Shown here piece by piece: positions 47,913 to 56,855 of a stretch of DNA of 64,000 bases. Position 1 is the stretch's first letter. Every line of letters starts with the position of its first letter. This DNA is from Tepidimonas sediminis (GTDB taxonomy: Bacteria > Pseudomonadota > Gammaproteobacteria > Burkholderiales > Burkholderiaceae_C), in assembly GCF_007556605.1 (NCBI RefSeq), contig NZ_VJND01000006.1, positions 1-64,000 on the forward strand. The letters run 5' to 3'. Below the pieces are notes generated by a model. That model saw nothing but the letters and a program-made list of their open reading frames with translations, searched no databases and was not told the DNA's origin. Both the position numbers and the translations under genes were made by a program.

Positions 47913-48887
47913 ATGCAGCCGCGGCCCAGCGAGATCACGCCACGGGCGATCGTGGAAAACCGTCGCCAGTGGTTGCAGCGCGCGGGCTGGGTGACGGCGG
48001 GGGCAGCCGGTGCGGCGCTCGCTCCGGCCGCTTGGGCGACGGCGTCCGGCCCGGCGGGCCGGCCCGGGCAGCGCCCGCCATTGGCGGCCCGGCCCAGCGC
48101 CGTCGCCGGTGCCCACGCGCCCGAGCCGCCGACGCCCTACGAGCTGGTCACCGGCTACAACAACTTCTACGAGTTCGGCACCGACAAGGAAGACCCCGCA
48201 CGGCTCGCGCACCGCATGCGGCTGCGGCCGTGGACGGTGCAGGTGGACGGGCTGGTGGCGCGGCCGCTGACGCTGGATCTGGACGCGCTGCTGAAGCTCG
48301 CTCCGATGGAGGAGCGCCTCTACCGCCTGCGCTGCGTGGAGGGCTGGTCGATGGTGATCCCGTGGGTCGGCTATTCGCTGTCGGCGCTGATCGAGCACGC
48401 ACGGCCGCTGGGCAGCGCCAAGTTCGTCGAATTTCACAGTCTGGCCGACCGCGAGACGATGCCCGGCCTGCGCTCCAGCGTGCTGCTGTGGCCCTACGTG
48501 GAAGGGCTGCGGATGGACGAGGCGCGCCATCCGCTGACGCTGCTGGCCTTCGGTCTGTACGGCGAGCTGCTGCCGCCGCAGAACGGCGCGCCGCTGCGCC
48601 TGGTGGTGCCGTGGAAGTACGGCTTCAAGAGCGCCAAGTCCATCGTGCGCATCCGCTTCGTCGAACGCCAGCCGGCCACCGCCTGGAGCGTGGCCGCGCC
48701 GCACGAGTACGGCTTCTACGCCAACGTCAACCCGGACGTGCCGCACCCACGCTGGAGCCAAGCCACCGAGCGGCGGCTGGGGCAGGGCGGGCTGTGGGCG
48801 CCGCGTCTGAAGACGCAGCCGTTCAACGGCTACGCCGAGCAGGTGGCCGGGCTGTACGCCGGCATGGACCTGCGGCGCTTCTACTGA
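47913..48887 (+). CDS. msrP: Periplasmic methionine sulfoxide reductase catalytic subunit MsrP
   Basis: A 324-residue molybdopterin enzyme exported by Tat ([20 protein letters not shown] signal). The Mo-ligand Cys is in [14 protein letters not shown] (near residue 141). Family segments [16 protein letters not shown] and [13 protein letters not shown] are present. It repairs oxidised methionine in envelope proteins using electrons from MsrQ. ATG 47913 has AGGGG eight bases upstream. The Pro/Ala-rich stretch after the signal is longer than in E. coli YedY. Confidence 0.95.
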   Translation: MQPRPSEITPRAIVENRRQWLQRAGWVTAGAAGAALAPAAWATASGPAGRPGQRPPLAARPSAVAGAHAPEPPTPYELVTGYNNFYEFGTDKEDPARLAHRMRLRPWTVQVDGLVARPLTLDLDALLKLAPMEERLYRLRCVEGWSMVIPWVGYSLSALIEHARPLGSAKFVEFHSLADRETMPGLRSSVLLWPYVEGLRMDEARHPLTLLAFGLYGELLPPQNGAPLRLVVPWKYGFKSAKSIVRIRFVERQPATAWSVAAPHEYGFYANVNPDVPHPRWSQATERRLGQGGLWAPRLKTQPFNGYAEQVAGLYAGMDLRRFY

Positions 48888-48888
48888 C

Positions 48889-49533
48889 GTGGACCGCTGG
48901 CTGCGCGCGGCCAAGCCCTGGGCGCTGCTGCTGCTGGCGGGCCCGGCGGTGTGGCTGTGGGGGCTGGCGCTGGCCGACCGCCTCGGCGCCAACCCGGCCG
49001 AGGCGTTGATCCGCGGCCTGGGCCTGTGGGCGCTGCGGCTGCTGTGGCTGACGCTGCTGGTCACCCCACTGCGGCTACTGACCGGCTGGTCGGCGCTGGC
49101 CGGCTGGCGGCGCGGGCTGGGGCTGTGGGCGTTTGGCTACGCGTTGTTGCACCTGCTGGCCTATGCGTGGCTCGATCAGGGTGGCGATCTGGTCGCCATC
49201 GCGCGCGACGTGGCGCAGCGGCCGTTCATCCTCGTCGGCGCGGTGGCGGTGCTGCTGCTGGTGCCACTGGCGGCGACCTCGTTCGACGCCGCGATCCGGC
49301 GTCTGGGGGCGCGGTGCTGGCGCGCGCTGCACCGGCTGGTGTATGCGGTGGCGCTGCTCGCGCTGCTGCACTGGTTCTGGATGCGCAGCGGCAAGCGCCT
49401 GTGGGGCGAGGTGGCGGTGTATGGCGCGCTGCTGGCGCTGCTGCTGGGCTGGCGGCTGCGCGCCGCGGTCAGTCGAGCGCGAGCGCGCGCTCCTGCCGCC
49501 ACAGGTCGGCCACCGTCTCGCGCGCGCGGATGA
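48889..49533 (+). CDS. msrQ: Heme-binding membrane subunit MsrQ
   Basis: A 214-residue inner-membrane cytochrome b-like protein that passes quinol-derived electrons to MsrP. Several transmembrane helices carry the heme His ligands (FGYALLHLLAYAW, ALHRLVYAVALLALLHWFW). It starts at GTG 48889, one base after the msrP stop. The Arg/Ala-rich end overlaps convergent lysA by 65 bases, so the last 20 or so residues are probably unimportant. Confidence 0.93.
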   Translation: MDRWLRAAKPWALLLLAGPAVWLWGLALADRLGANPAEALIRGLGLWALRLLWLTLLVTPLRLLTGWSALAGWRRGLGLWAFGYALLHLLAYAWLDQGGDLVAIARDVAQRPFILVGAVAVLLLVPLAATSFDAAIRRLGARCWRALHRLVYAVALLALLHWFWMRSGKRLWGEVAVYGALLALLLGWRLRAAVSRARARAPAATGRPPSRARG

Positions 49534-50764
49534 GCTGCGCGCGCGCGCCGCTGACCAGCACCTCGGCCGCCTTGCCGCGCGTGTTGTAGTGGCTGGCCAT
49601 GCTCATGCAGTAGGCGCCGGCCGAACCGACGGCGAGCAGATCGCCCGGCTGCGCGGCCAGTTCCCGGTCGCGCCCCAGCCAGTCGCCGCTTTCGCACACC
49701 GGGCCGACGACGTCCCACATCCGCGCGGGGGCGTCCGTGCGCGGCCGCACCGGCACGATGGCGTGCCAGGCTCCGTACATGGCCGGGCGCGGCAGGTCGT
49801 TCATCGCCGCGTCGACGATCAGGAAGTTCCTGGCTGCGCCGGGCTTGGCGTGGAGCACCTCGGTGACGCAGAGGCCGGCGTTGCCGACCAGCGAGCGCCC
49901 CGGCTCGAACAGCAGCCGACGCCGGCCGTGGCCGCGCGCGTCCAGCCGCGCCAGCAGCGCGCCCACCAGCGCCGGCGGCGTCGGCGGGGTTTCCCCGTGG
50001 TAGTCGATGCCGAGCCCCCCGCCCAGGTCCAGGTGGTGCAGCGCGATGCCCTCGGCCTCGATCGCCTCCACGAGGTCGAGCACACGCTCCAGCGCGTCGA
50101 GGTACGGCTCCACGGTGGTGATCTGCGAGCCGATGTGGCAGTCGATGCCGACCACGCGCAGCCCCGGCAGGCGGGCGGCGTGGCGGTAGGCGGCCAGCGC
50201 CTCGTCGTGCGCGATGCCGAACTTGTTGTCGCGCAGGCCGGTGGAGATGTAGGGGTGGGTGCGCGCGTCGACGTCCGGGTTGACGCGCAGGCTCACCGGC
50301 GCCTGCACGCCCAGCTCGCGCGCCACCGCATCCAGCACGTCGAGCTCGCCGACGCTTTCCACGTTGAAGCAGCCGATGCCGGCCTGTAGCGCCGCGCGCA
50401 TCTCGGCGCGCGTCTTGCCCACGCCCGAAAAGACGATGCGCTCGGGGGGCACGCCGGCGCGCAGCGCGCGCGCCAGCTCGCCACCGGAGACGATGTCGGC
50501 GCCGCAGCCCGCGCGCGCCAGCGCCTGCACGATCGCCAGCGTCGAGTTGGCCTTCAGCGCGTAGCACACCAGCGCGTCGCGGCCGGCCAGCGCCTGCTGC
50601 CACGCGCCGGCGGCGGTGCGCAGCGCCGCGAGCGAATAGACGAACAGGGGCGTGCCGTGCTCGCGCGCCAGCGCCGCCACCGGCAGCTCCTCCACCCACA
50701 GCTCGCCGTCGCGGTAGTGGAAGAACGGCGCGCCGGGCAGCGCGGCAGGGTCAGCGTGGGCCAT
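49469..50764 (-). CDS. lysA: Diaminopimelate decarboxylase LysA
   Basis: The final step of lysine synthesis, PLP-dependent. The 431-residue protein has the PLP-binding Lys in [12 protein letters not shown], the [12 protein letters not shown] segment, [22 protein letters not shown] and the C-terminal [14 protein letters not shown] start at ATG 50764 ([11 protein letters not shown]); an in-frame ATG at 50785 would add seven residues. Both overlap the end of lptM upstream. Convergent overlap with msrQ is noted above. Confidence 0.95.
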   Translation of the reverse strand: MAHADPAALPGAPFFHYRDGELWVEELPVAALAREHGTPLFVYSLAALRTAAGAWQQALAGRDALVCYALKANSTLAIVQALARAGCGADIVSGGELARALRAGVPPERIVFSGVGKTRAEMRAALQAGIGCFNVESVGELDVLDAVARELGVQAPVSLRVNPDVDARTHPYISTGLRDNKFGIAHDEALAAYRHAARLPGLRVVGIDCHIGSQITTVEPYLDALERVLDLVEAIEAEGIALHHLDLGGGLGIDYHGETPPTPPALVGALLARLDARGHGRRRLLFEPGRSLVGNAGLCVTEVLHAKPGAARNFLIVDAAMNDLPRPAMYGAWHAIVPVRPRTDAPARMWDVVGPVCESGDWLGRDRELAAQPGDLLAVGSAGAYCMSMASHYNTRGKAAEVLVSGARAQLIRARETVADLWRQERALALD

Positions 50765-50927
50765 CGGGGCGGTGGGCGGTGTCATGCGGGGCGGGGGCGG
50801 CCTGGGCGGGCGCCGTGGCCGCGGGCGGCAGCGTCAGCGGCCCCTTCTGGCCACATCCCGTCAGGGTCATGGCCAAGGCGGTCGCCAGCGCCCGTGCGGC
50901 GCGGCCTACAATGAGCTTCCCAAGCAT
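50751..50927 (-). CDS. LptM-like small lipoprotein (YifL family)
   Basis: A 58-residue lipoprotein with a signal peptide and lipobox [14 protein letters not shown]. The CGQKGPLxLP sequence after the lipid Cys is the hallmark of LptM/YifL, which assists maturation of the LptDE translocon. It sits just before lysA, overlapping its start by 14 bases, and is divergent from cyaY with 16 bases between the starts. That lysA-cyaY context is common in beta- and gammaproteobacteria. Confidence 0.9.
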   Translation of the reverse strand: MLGKLIVGRAARALATALAMTLTGCGQKGPLTLPPAATAPAQAAPAPHDTAHRPDGPR

Positions 50928-50943
50928 GGCGGCGATTCTAGCG

Positions 50944-51273
50944 ATGACCGACACCGAATACCTCGACCGGGCCGAAGCGGTGCTCAAGGCGGTGGAGCTG
51001 AACTGCGACCGCCTCAACGAGGAGACCGACGCCGACATCGACAACCAGCGCGTCGGCGGCATGGTGACGCTGACCTTCCGCAACGGCAGCCAGATCGTCA
51101 TCAACCTGCAAAAGCCCCTGCACGAGATCTGGATGGCGTCGCGTTCCGGCGGTTACCACTACCGCTTCGACGGCGCGCGCTGGATGGACACCAAGGGCGC
51201 CGGCGAGTTCTTCGCGCACCTGTCGCGCGAGGCCTCGGCGCAGGCGGGCGTGCCGCTGACGTTCCGTCCCTGA
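50944..51273 (+). CDS. cyaY: Iron-sulfur assembly regulator CyaY (frataxin)
   Basis: A 109-residue bacterial frataxin. The acidic first helix ([31 protein letters not shown]) binds iron, followed by the sheet [36 protein letters not shown]. It modulates cysteine desulfurase during Fe-S cluster assembly. Its start at 50944 faces that of lptM at close range, so both promoters must sit within the neighbours' coding sequence. Confidence 0.96.
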   Translation: MTDTEYLDRAEAVLKAVELNCDRLNEETDADIDNQRVGGMVTLTFRNGSQIVINLQKPLHEIWMASRSGGYHYRFDGARWMDTKGAGEFFAHLSREASAQAGVPLTFRP

Positions 51274-51329
51274 GCCGCGGCGGCGCCCGGCGGCGCGGTG
51301 CGCGCCGCGGACCGCGGCGCCGGTCCGTC

Positions 51330-53714
51330 CTACTGGCGGAACAGGTCGAGGATGCTGCGCCGCTCCTGCGCGTCGGGTGGGGTGTCGCCCGAGGGGGCGA
51401 CCGTGGCGGGGTCGTCGAAGCCGAGCCGGCGCACGTAGCTGCCGTCGGCGTACTCCTCGTACACCCAGTCGCCGCCGCTGTAGGCCACGCCCGGCGGCGG
51501 CTGCAGCTCGTGCACCGGCTCGTGGCGCAGCGCCTGGGCCATGAAGTCGATCCAGATCGGCAGCGCCAGCGCCCCGCCGGTGGCGCGCCGGCCGAGGTTG
51601 CGCGGCTTGTCGTAGCCGAGCCACGCCGCGGCCGACAGCGTCGGGTGAAAGCCGACGAACCAGGCGTCCTGGGCGTCGTTGGTGGTGCCGGTCTTGCCGT
51701 AGAGGTCCGGGCGCTTCAGCGTCGCCTGGGCGCGCGCGGCGGTGCCGCTGCGCGTGATCTCGTTGAGCAGCTGGCTCATGAGGAAGGCGTTGCGCGCCGG
51801 CAGCGTGCGGTTGGCCTCGTCCGGCGCCTGGGGCGGCACCTCCATCAGCACGCGGTCGCGCGGATCGGTGATGCGCGTGATCAGCACCGGCGGCAGGTAG
51901 TGCCCGCCGTTGGCGAACACGGCGTAGCCGGCGGCCATCTCCAGCGGCGTGACGGCCCCGGCGCCCAGCGCCATCGTCAGGTAGGGCGGGTGCTTGTCCG
52001 GGTCCAGTCCGAAGCGGGTGATCCACTGCTGCGCCGACTGCGTGCCCACCGCGCGCAGGATCTGGATCGAGACCATGTTCTTCGACTTGGCCAGCGCGGT
52101 GCGCACCGTCATCGGACCGTCGTACTGGCCGTCGTAGTTCTTCGGCTCCCACGGCTTGCCGCCGGTGACGCTGGCCGGAAAGAACAGCGGCGCGTCGTTG
52201 ACGACGGTGGCCGGCATGATGCCCTTTTCCAGCGCGGCCGAGTAGATGAAGGGCTTGAAGCTGGAGCCGGGCTGGCGCTGCGACTGCGTGACGCGGTTGA
52301 ACTTGTTGCGATCGAAGTCGAAGCCGCCCACCAGCGCGCGGATGCCGCCGTCGCGCGGGTCGACGGCGACGAAGGCGGCCTCCACCTCCGGGGTCTGCGT
52401 CAGCACCCAGCCCTGGGGCGTCTGCACGATGCGCACCACGGCGCCGGGGCGCAGCTTCAGGTGCGGCGGCGCCTTCGGGTCGAGGCCGGAGCGCACCGGC
52501 TCCAGCCCGGCACCGGTGATCTCGATCACGCCGCCCTCGCCGCGCGTGACCGTGACCTTGGCAGGGCTGGCCTCCAGCACCACCGCGGTCAGCAGCGTAT
52601 CGTCGTCCGGCAGCGCGGCGATGGCGTCGTCGATGGCGGCGGCGCGCGCGGCCGGATCGGCCGGCAGCTCGATGAAGCGCTCCGGTCCGCGGTAGAACTG
52701 GCGTCGCTCGAACTCGAGCACGCCGTTTCTCAGCGCACGCCAGGCGGCGCGCTGCAGTGCCGGGTCGACGGTGGTGTACACCTTCAGGCCGGCGGTGTAG
52801 GCGTCCTCGCCATAGCGCTCGACGATCGCCTGGCGCACCATCTCGGCGATGTACTCGGCGTGCAGCTCATCCTCGGCGGGGCCGCGGCGCAGCCGCAGCG
52901 GCTCGGCGCGCGCGGCGCGCGCCTCGGCCTCGGTGATGAAGCCGTTGTCGAGCATGCGGTCGATGATGTGCAGCTGGCGCGCGCGCGCGCGCTTGGGGTT
53001 GCGGTAGGGGTTGTAGGCCGACGGCGCCTTGGGCAGGCCGGCCAGCAGCGCCGCCTCGGCGATGGTCAGGTCCTTGAGCGACTTGCCGAAATAGGTCTGC
53101 GCCGCCGCCGCGAAGCCGTACGAGCGCTGGCCGAGGAAGATCTGGTTCATGTAGATCTCGAGAATCTGCTCCTTGGTTAGCAGGTGCTCGAGCTTGAACG
53201 TCAGCAGGATCTCATAGAGCTTGCGCAGGTAGCTCTTCTCGCTGGAGAGGTAGACGTTGCGCGCCACCTGCATGGTGATGGTGGAGGCACCCTGGCTCTT
53301 GGCCTCGCCGAGGTTGGCCAGCGCCGCGCGCAGCAGGCCACGGTAGTCGACCCCGCCGTGCTCGAAGAAGCGCGCGTCCTCGATGGCCAGCACGGCGTTG
53401 ATCATCACCGGCGGGATGTCCTCGAACGGCACGACGATGCGGCGCTCCTCGCCGAACTCGCCCAGCAGCGAGCCATCGCGCGCGTAGATGCGCAGCGGCA
53501 TCTTGGGCCGGTAGTCCGCCAGTTCGCTGACGTCGGGCAGGTTCGGGTAGGCCAGCGCCAGGCCGAGCGCCACCAGCAGCGCCGCGGCCGCCCCCAGCGC
53601 CGCCAGCCCGCCGAGCAGCCCCAGCAGCACGCGCAGCCACGGCGGGCGGCGGGACGTGCCGGCGCCGGAGGCAGGGGGCGAGCCGGACGGGGAGGCAGGA
53701 GACGCGGAGGGCAT
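51330..53714 (-). CDS. mrcA: Penicillin-binding protein 1A (class A, bifunctional)
   Basis: A 794-residue enzyme with one membrane anchor (about residues 28-55). The glycosyltransferase domain has EDARFFEHGGVDYRG, GASTITMQVARN, and KEQILEIYMNQIFLGQRSYG. The transpeptidase domain has the active-site motifs SSFK (QPGSSFKPF), SKN (AKSKNMVS) and KTGTT. It polymerises and cross-links peptidoglycan. A Ser/Pro-rich cytoplasmic N-terminus precedes the anchor. It is divergent from the pil operon, with a -10 element (53726-53731) very close to the start codon. Confidence 0.96.
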   Translation of the reverse strand: MPSASPASPSGSPPASGAGTSRRPPWLRVLLGLLGGLAALGAAAALLVALGLALAYPNLPDVSELADYRPKMPLRIYARDGSLLGEFGEERRIVVPFEDIPPVMINAVLAIEDARFFEHGGVDYRGLLRAALANLGEAKSQGASTITMQVARNVYLSSEKSYLRKLYEILLTFKLEHLLTKEQILEIYMNQIFLGQRSYGFAAAAQTYFGKSLKDLTIAEAALLAGLPKAPSAYNPYRNPKRARARQLHIIDRMLDNGFITEAEARAARAEPLRLRRGPAEDELHAEYIAEMVRQAIVERYGEDAYTAGLKVYTTVDPALQRAAWRALRNGVLEFERRQFYRGPERFIELPADPAARAAAIDDAIAALPDDDTLLTAVVLEASPAKVTVTRGEGGVIEITGAGLEPVRSGLDPKAPPHLKLRPGAVVRIVQTPQGWVLTQTPEVEAAFVAVDPRDGGIRALVGGFDFDRNKFNRVTQSQRQPGSSFKPFIYSAALEKGIMPATVVNDAPLFFPASVTGGKPWEPKNYDGQYDGPMTVRTALAKSKNMVSIQILRAVGTQSAQQWITRFGLDPDKHPPYLTMALGAGAVTPLEMAAGYAVFANGGHYLPPVLITRITDPRDRVLMEVPPQAPDEANRTLPARNAFLMSQLLNEITRSGTAARAQATLKRPDLYGKTGTTNDAQDAWFVGFHPTLSAAAWLGYDKPRNLGRRATGGALALPIWIDFMAQALRHEPVHELQPPPGVAYSGGDWVYEEYADGSYVRRLGFDDPATVAPSGDTPPDAQERRSILDLFRQ

Positions 53715-53725
53715 GGTGCGCGGGC

Positions 53726-53731
53726 ATTATA
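53726..53731 (-). promoter_or_regulatory. TATAAT -10 element close to the mrcA start
   Basis: A perfect TATAAT on the minus strand ends 12 bases before the mrcA ATG (53714). A transcript from here would have a leader of only about five bases, with no Shine-Dalgarno sequence visible. The -35 is poor. Confidence 0.35.
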
Positions 53732-53889
53732 GGAACGCGTACCCCTCGGGCGGTCGGCGCCACTGTGGGCTGCTGACAACGCTGGCGGCGCGCGCAGCCC
53801 CGGGGGCGATGGCTTCGCGGCGGCAATACTGCTAGGATTGCTTGCACAAGGGCGTTACGCGCCATGCCAAGGCCGACTGGGGGTGGGAT

Positions 53890-54975
53890 TTGATCGCGCT
53901 GGGATCATGGATACGTCGAGAGCCGGCTCCGCTGCTGGGCATCGACATCAGTTCCTCCACCCTGAAGCTGGTGGAACTGGAGCGTGACCGCTCCGGGACG
54001 CTGCGGCTGCTGCACTGCGCCATCGAGCCGCTGGAGCGCGGCTGGGTGTCGGAGGGCAACATCGAGAAGTTCGACGAGGTGGCCGAGGCGCTGCGCCGCC
54101 TGGTGCGCAAGGCCGGCACGCGCACCCGGCGTGCGGCGCTGGCGCTGCCCGGTTCGGCCGTCATCACGCGCAAGGTCAGCCTGCCGGCCGAGCTCGACGA
54201 GGATCAGCTGGAACTGCAGGTGGAGGCCGAGGCCGCACAGCTGATCCCGTTTCCCTTGTTGGAAGTGGCGCTGGACTTCTGCGTCGTCGGCCCGTCGCCG
54301 AGCGCGCCGGGCTACCAGGAGGTGCTGGTGGCGGCCTCGCGCAAGGAGAAGGTAAGCGACCGCCAGGGCGTGGCCGAGGCGGCCGGGCTGGAGCCGGTCA
54401 TCGTCGACGTCGAGCCTTACGCCTCGCGGCTGGCGGCGCGGCGCGCCATCGAGAAGCTGCCCGGCGGCGGGCGCAACCTGCTGGTGGCGCTGTTCGAGAT
54501 CGGCTCGGCGTCCACCGCGCTGCAGGTGGTGCGCAACGACGAGATGATCTACGAGCGCGATCAGCCGGTGGGGGGTGAGGGCCTGACGCAGATGATCGAG
54601 CGGCAGTATGGCCTGTCGCGCGAGGAGGCCGAGCTGCGCAAGCGTCAGGGGGGGGCGGGTTTGCCGCCCGACTACCCGCAGACCGTGCTGCAGCCATTCC
54701 TCGACGCGCTGGGTCAGGAGCTCGGTCGCGCGCTGCAGTTCTTCTTCACCAGCACGCCGCACAACAAGGTCGACCACATCCTGCTGTCGGGCGGCTCGGC
54801 CAGCCTGCCCGGGCTGGCGCAGGCGGTGACGCTGCAGACCGGCTTTGCCGCCTCGGTGCTCAACCCCTTCGACGGCATGGCGGTGTCGCCGTCGATCCCG
54901 GCGGCGCGTCTGGCCGCGGAGGCCACCTCGTACCTGGTGGCCACCGGGCTGGCGCTGCGGAGGTACGTGCCATGA
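53890..54975 (+). CDS. pilM: Type IV pilus assembly ATPase-like protein PilM
   Basis: A 361-residue actin-like cytoplasmic protein that links to PilN in the pilus inner-membrane platform. The PLLGIDISSSTLKLVEL phosphate-binding segment, ALALPGSAVITRKVSLP, VEAEAAQLIPFPLLEVALDF and LLSGGSASLPGL are present. I use TTG 53890, which gives the common MIALGSW start; a TTG at 53842 would add 16 atypical residues. It starts the pilMNOPQ operon and overlaps pilN by four bases. Confidence 0.94.
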   Translation: MIALGSWIRREPAPLLGIDISSSTLKLVELERDRSGTLRLLHCAIEPLERGWVSEGNIEKFDEVAEALRRLVRKAGTRTRRAALALPGSAVITRKVSLPAELDEDQLELQVEAEAAQLIPFPLLEVALDFCVVGPSPSAPGYQEVLVAASRKEKVSDRQGVAEAAGLEPVIVDVEPYASRLAARRAIEKLPGGGRNLLVALFEIGSASTALQVVRNDEMIYERDQPVGGEGLTQMIERQYGLSREEAELRKRQGGAGLPPDYPQTVLQPFLDALGQELGRALQFFFTSTPHNKVDHILLSGGSASLPGLAQAVTLQTGFAASVLNPFDGMAVSPSIPAARLAAEATSYLVATGLALRRYVP

Positions 54976-55583
54976 TCGCCATCAACCTGCTGCCGCATCG
55001 TGAGTGGGCGCGCAAGCGGCGGCGCGAGGCGTTCTATGTCCAGCTCGGGCTGGCCGTCCTGGGCGGTGCGCTGGTCGCTGGCGCCATCTATGCGGTCTAC
55101 GAGGCGCGCATCGGCGTGCAGGACGCGCGCAATCGCCTGCTGCAGCAGGAAATCGCCAAGCTCGATCAGCAGATCAAGGAAATCGCCACGCTGCAGGAGG
55201 AGCTGGAGGCGCTGAAGGCGCGGCAGGACGCGGTGGAGAGTCTGCAGGCCGACCGCAACCTGCCGGTGCACCTGCTCAACGAGCTGGTGCGCCAGCTGCC
55301 CGACGGGGTGGCGCTGCGCTCGATCAAGCAGGAGGGGACCACGATCGCGATCAACGGCGTGGCGCAGTCGCAGGAGCGCGTCTCGGAGCTGCTGCGCAAC
55401 CTGGGCGGCGGCAGCCCATGGCTGAAGCAGCCGCAGCTGATCGAGATCGTCGCCACGACGATGAACCTCAACCCGGGCGGCCAGCGGCGCGTGTTCAACT
55501 TCTCGCTGCGCGTCACGCAGGCCAAGGGCGAGGTGGCCGCCCCGGCCGCCAGGCCCGCCACGCCGCCGGCCGGCGCCACCTGA
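54972..55583 (+). CDS. pilN: Type IV pilus inner-membrane protein PilN
   Basis: A 203-residue bitopic protein. The N-terminal INLLPHRE motif binds PilM, a transmembrane segment follows (VQLGLAVLGGALVAGAIYAVY), then a coiled coil (RNRLLQQEIAKLDQQIKEIATLQEELEAL) and a ferredoxin-like periplasmic domain (LPDGVALRSIKQEG). It forms a complex with PilO. The Ala/Pro-rich tail is the only odd part. The start overlaps the pilM stop. Confidence 0.95.
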   Translation: MIAINLLPHREWARKRRREAFYVQLGLAVLGGALVAGAIYAVYEARIGVQDARNRLLQQEIAKLDQQIKEIATLQEELEALKARQDAVESLQADRNLPVHLLNELVRQLPDGVALRSIKQEGTTIAINGVAQSQERVSELLRNLGGGSPWLKQPQLIEIVATTMNLNPGGQRRVFNFSLRVTQAKGEVAAPAARPATPPAGAT

Positions 55584-55611
55584 CGGCCCCCGACACGCAA
55601 GGACGACTCCG

Positions 55612-56313
55612 ATGGCCATCGCCCGCGGCAAGCCCTCCCGCCAGCCCAGCGTCGACTGGGCCGCGCTGCAGCAGCGGCTGCGGCGCCAGTTCACCAACCT
55701 CGACCCCAACGATCCCTCACGTTGGCCGGCGCTGCCGCGCGCGCTGCTGCTGCTGGCGGCGGGCGTGGCGGTGCTGGCGGCGCTGTGGTACGTGTGGCTG
55801 GCCGACCAGGCTGCCGCGCTGGAGGCGGCGCAGCGCCGCGAGGGCGAGCTGCGCACGCAGTACACGCAGAAGGTGGCCAAGGCGGCGGCGCTGGATACGC
55901 TGAAGGGGCAGCTCGAGCAGGTGCGCCAGTACGTGGCCCAGCTGGAAAAGCAGCTGCCCAGTCGCGCCGAGATGGATGCGCTGCTGTCGGACATCAACCA
56001 GGCCGGCATCGGGCGCGGGCTGCAGTTCGAGCTGTTCCGTCCCGGGCAGGAGGTGGTGCGCGACTACTACGCCGAACTGCCGATCACGCTGCGCGTCAGC
56101 GGCTCGTACCACGCGATCGGACAGTTCGTGGCCGACGTGGCGCACCTGTCGCGCATCGTGACGCTGAACAACCTGTCGATCGCCCCCACGCCGAACCGCA
56201 ACGACCAGCTCACCATGGAGAGCACGGCCAAGACGTTCCGCTACCTCGACCCCGAGGAGGTGTTGCAGCGCAAGGCGGCGTCCAGGAAGGCGCAGCAGGG
56301 AGCGAAGCAATGA
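55612..56313 (+). CDS. pilO: Type IV pilus inner-membrane protein PilO
   Basis: A 233-residue bitopic protein with a short cytoplasmic part, a membrane segment (ALLLLAAGVAVLAALWYVWLAD), coiled coil (LDTLKGQLEQVRQYVAQLEKQLPS) and a periplasmic domain with GLQFELFRPGQEV and SYHAIGQFVADVAHLSRIVTLNNL. It pairs with PilN and contacts PilP. The start lies 28 bases after pilN; the end overlaps pilP by four bases. Confidence 0.95.
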   Translation: MAIARGKPSRQPSVDWAALQQRLRRQFTNLDPNDPSRWPALPRALLLLAAGVAVLAALWYVWLADQAAALEAAQRREGELRTQYTQKVAKAAALDTLKGQLEQVRQYVAQLEKQLPSRAEMDALLSDINQAGIGRGLQFELFRPGQEVVRDYYAELPITLRVSGSYHAIGQFVADVAHLSRIVTLNNLSIAPTPNRNDQLTMESTAKTFRYLDPEEVLQRKAASRKAQQGAKQ

Positions 56314-56855
56314 AGCGGCAGCAGCGGGCAGGTTGGGGCGCCGCGCTGGTGGCGTTGGCGCTGGCGGGCTGCGGGGGCTCGGCGGACGACCTGACGCAGT
56401 GGATGGCGCAGCAGCGCGCCCAGGCCAACCCGAAGATCGAGCCGGTGCGTCCGCCGACGGCGTTCCAGCCCGAGACCTACAGCGTGGCGGCCGAGACCTC
56501 GCCGTTCAGCGACGAGAAGTTGGTGCAGGCACTGCGCAGCGATGCGGTCAACCCTGCGGTATCACGCCTGCTGCTGGCCGAGCAGCAGCGCCGTCGCGAG
56601 CCGCTGGAGGATTTCCCGCTCGACACCATGACGATGGTGGGTCTGCTGCAGCGCGGGGGGCAGCGGGTGGCGCTGGTGCGCGTCAACGGCCTGCTGCACC
56701 AGGTGCGGGTCGGCAACTACATGGGGCAGAACTTCGGCCGCGTCACCGCGATCGACGACCACCAGATCACCCTGCGCGAGATCGTGCAGGACGCCTCCGG
56801 CGAGTGGGTGGAGCGCGCCGCAACGCTGAAACTGCAGGAAGGAACCGGCAAATGA
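56310..56855 (+). CDS. pilP: Type IV pilus lipoprotein PilP
   Basis: A 181-residue inner-membrane lipoprotein (lipobox ALAGC). It has a disordered linker and a beta-sandwich homology region domain with LEDFPLDTMTMVGLL and ALVRVNGLLHQVRVGNYMGQNFGRVTAI. It couples the PilNO complex to the PilQ secretin. It overlaps both neighbours by four bases. Confidence 0.95.
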   Translation: MKRQQRAGWGAALVALALAGCGGSADDLTQWMAQQRAQANPKIEPVRPPTAFQPETYSVAAETSPFSDEKLVQALRSDAVNPAVSRLLLAEQQRRREPLEDFPLDTMTMVGLLQRGGQRVALVRVNGLLHQVRVGNYMGQNFGRVTAIDDHQITLREIVQDASGEWVERAATLKLQEGTGK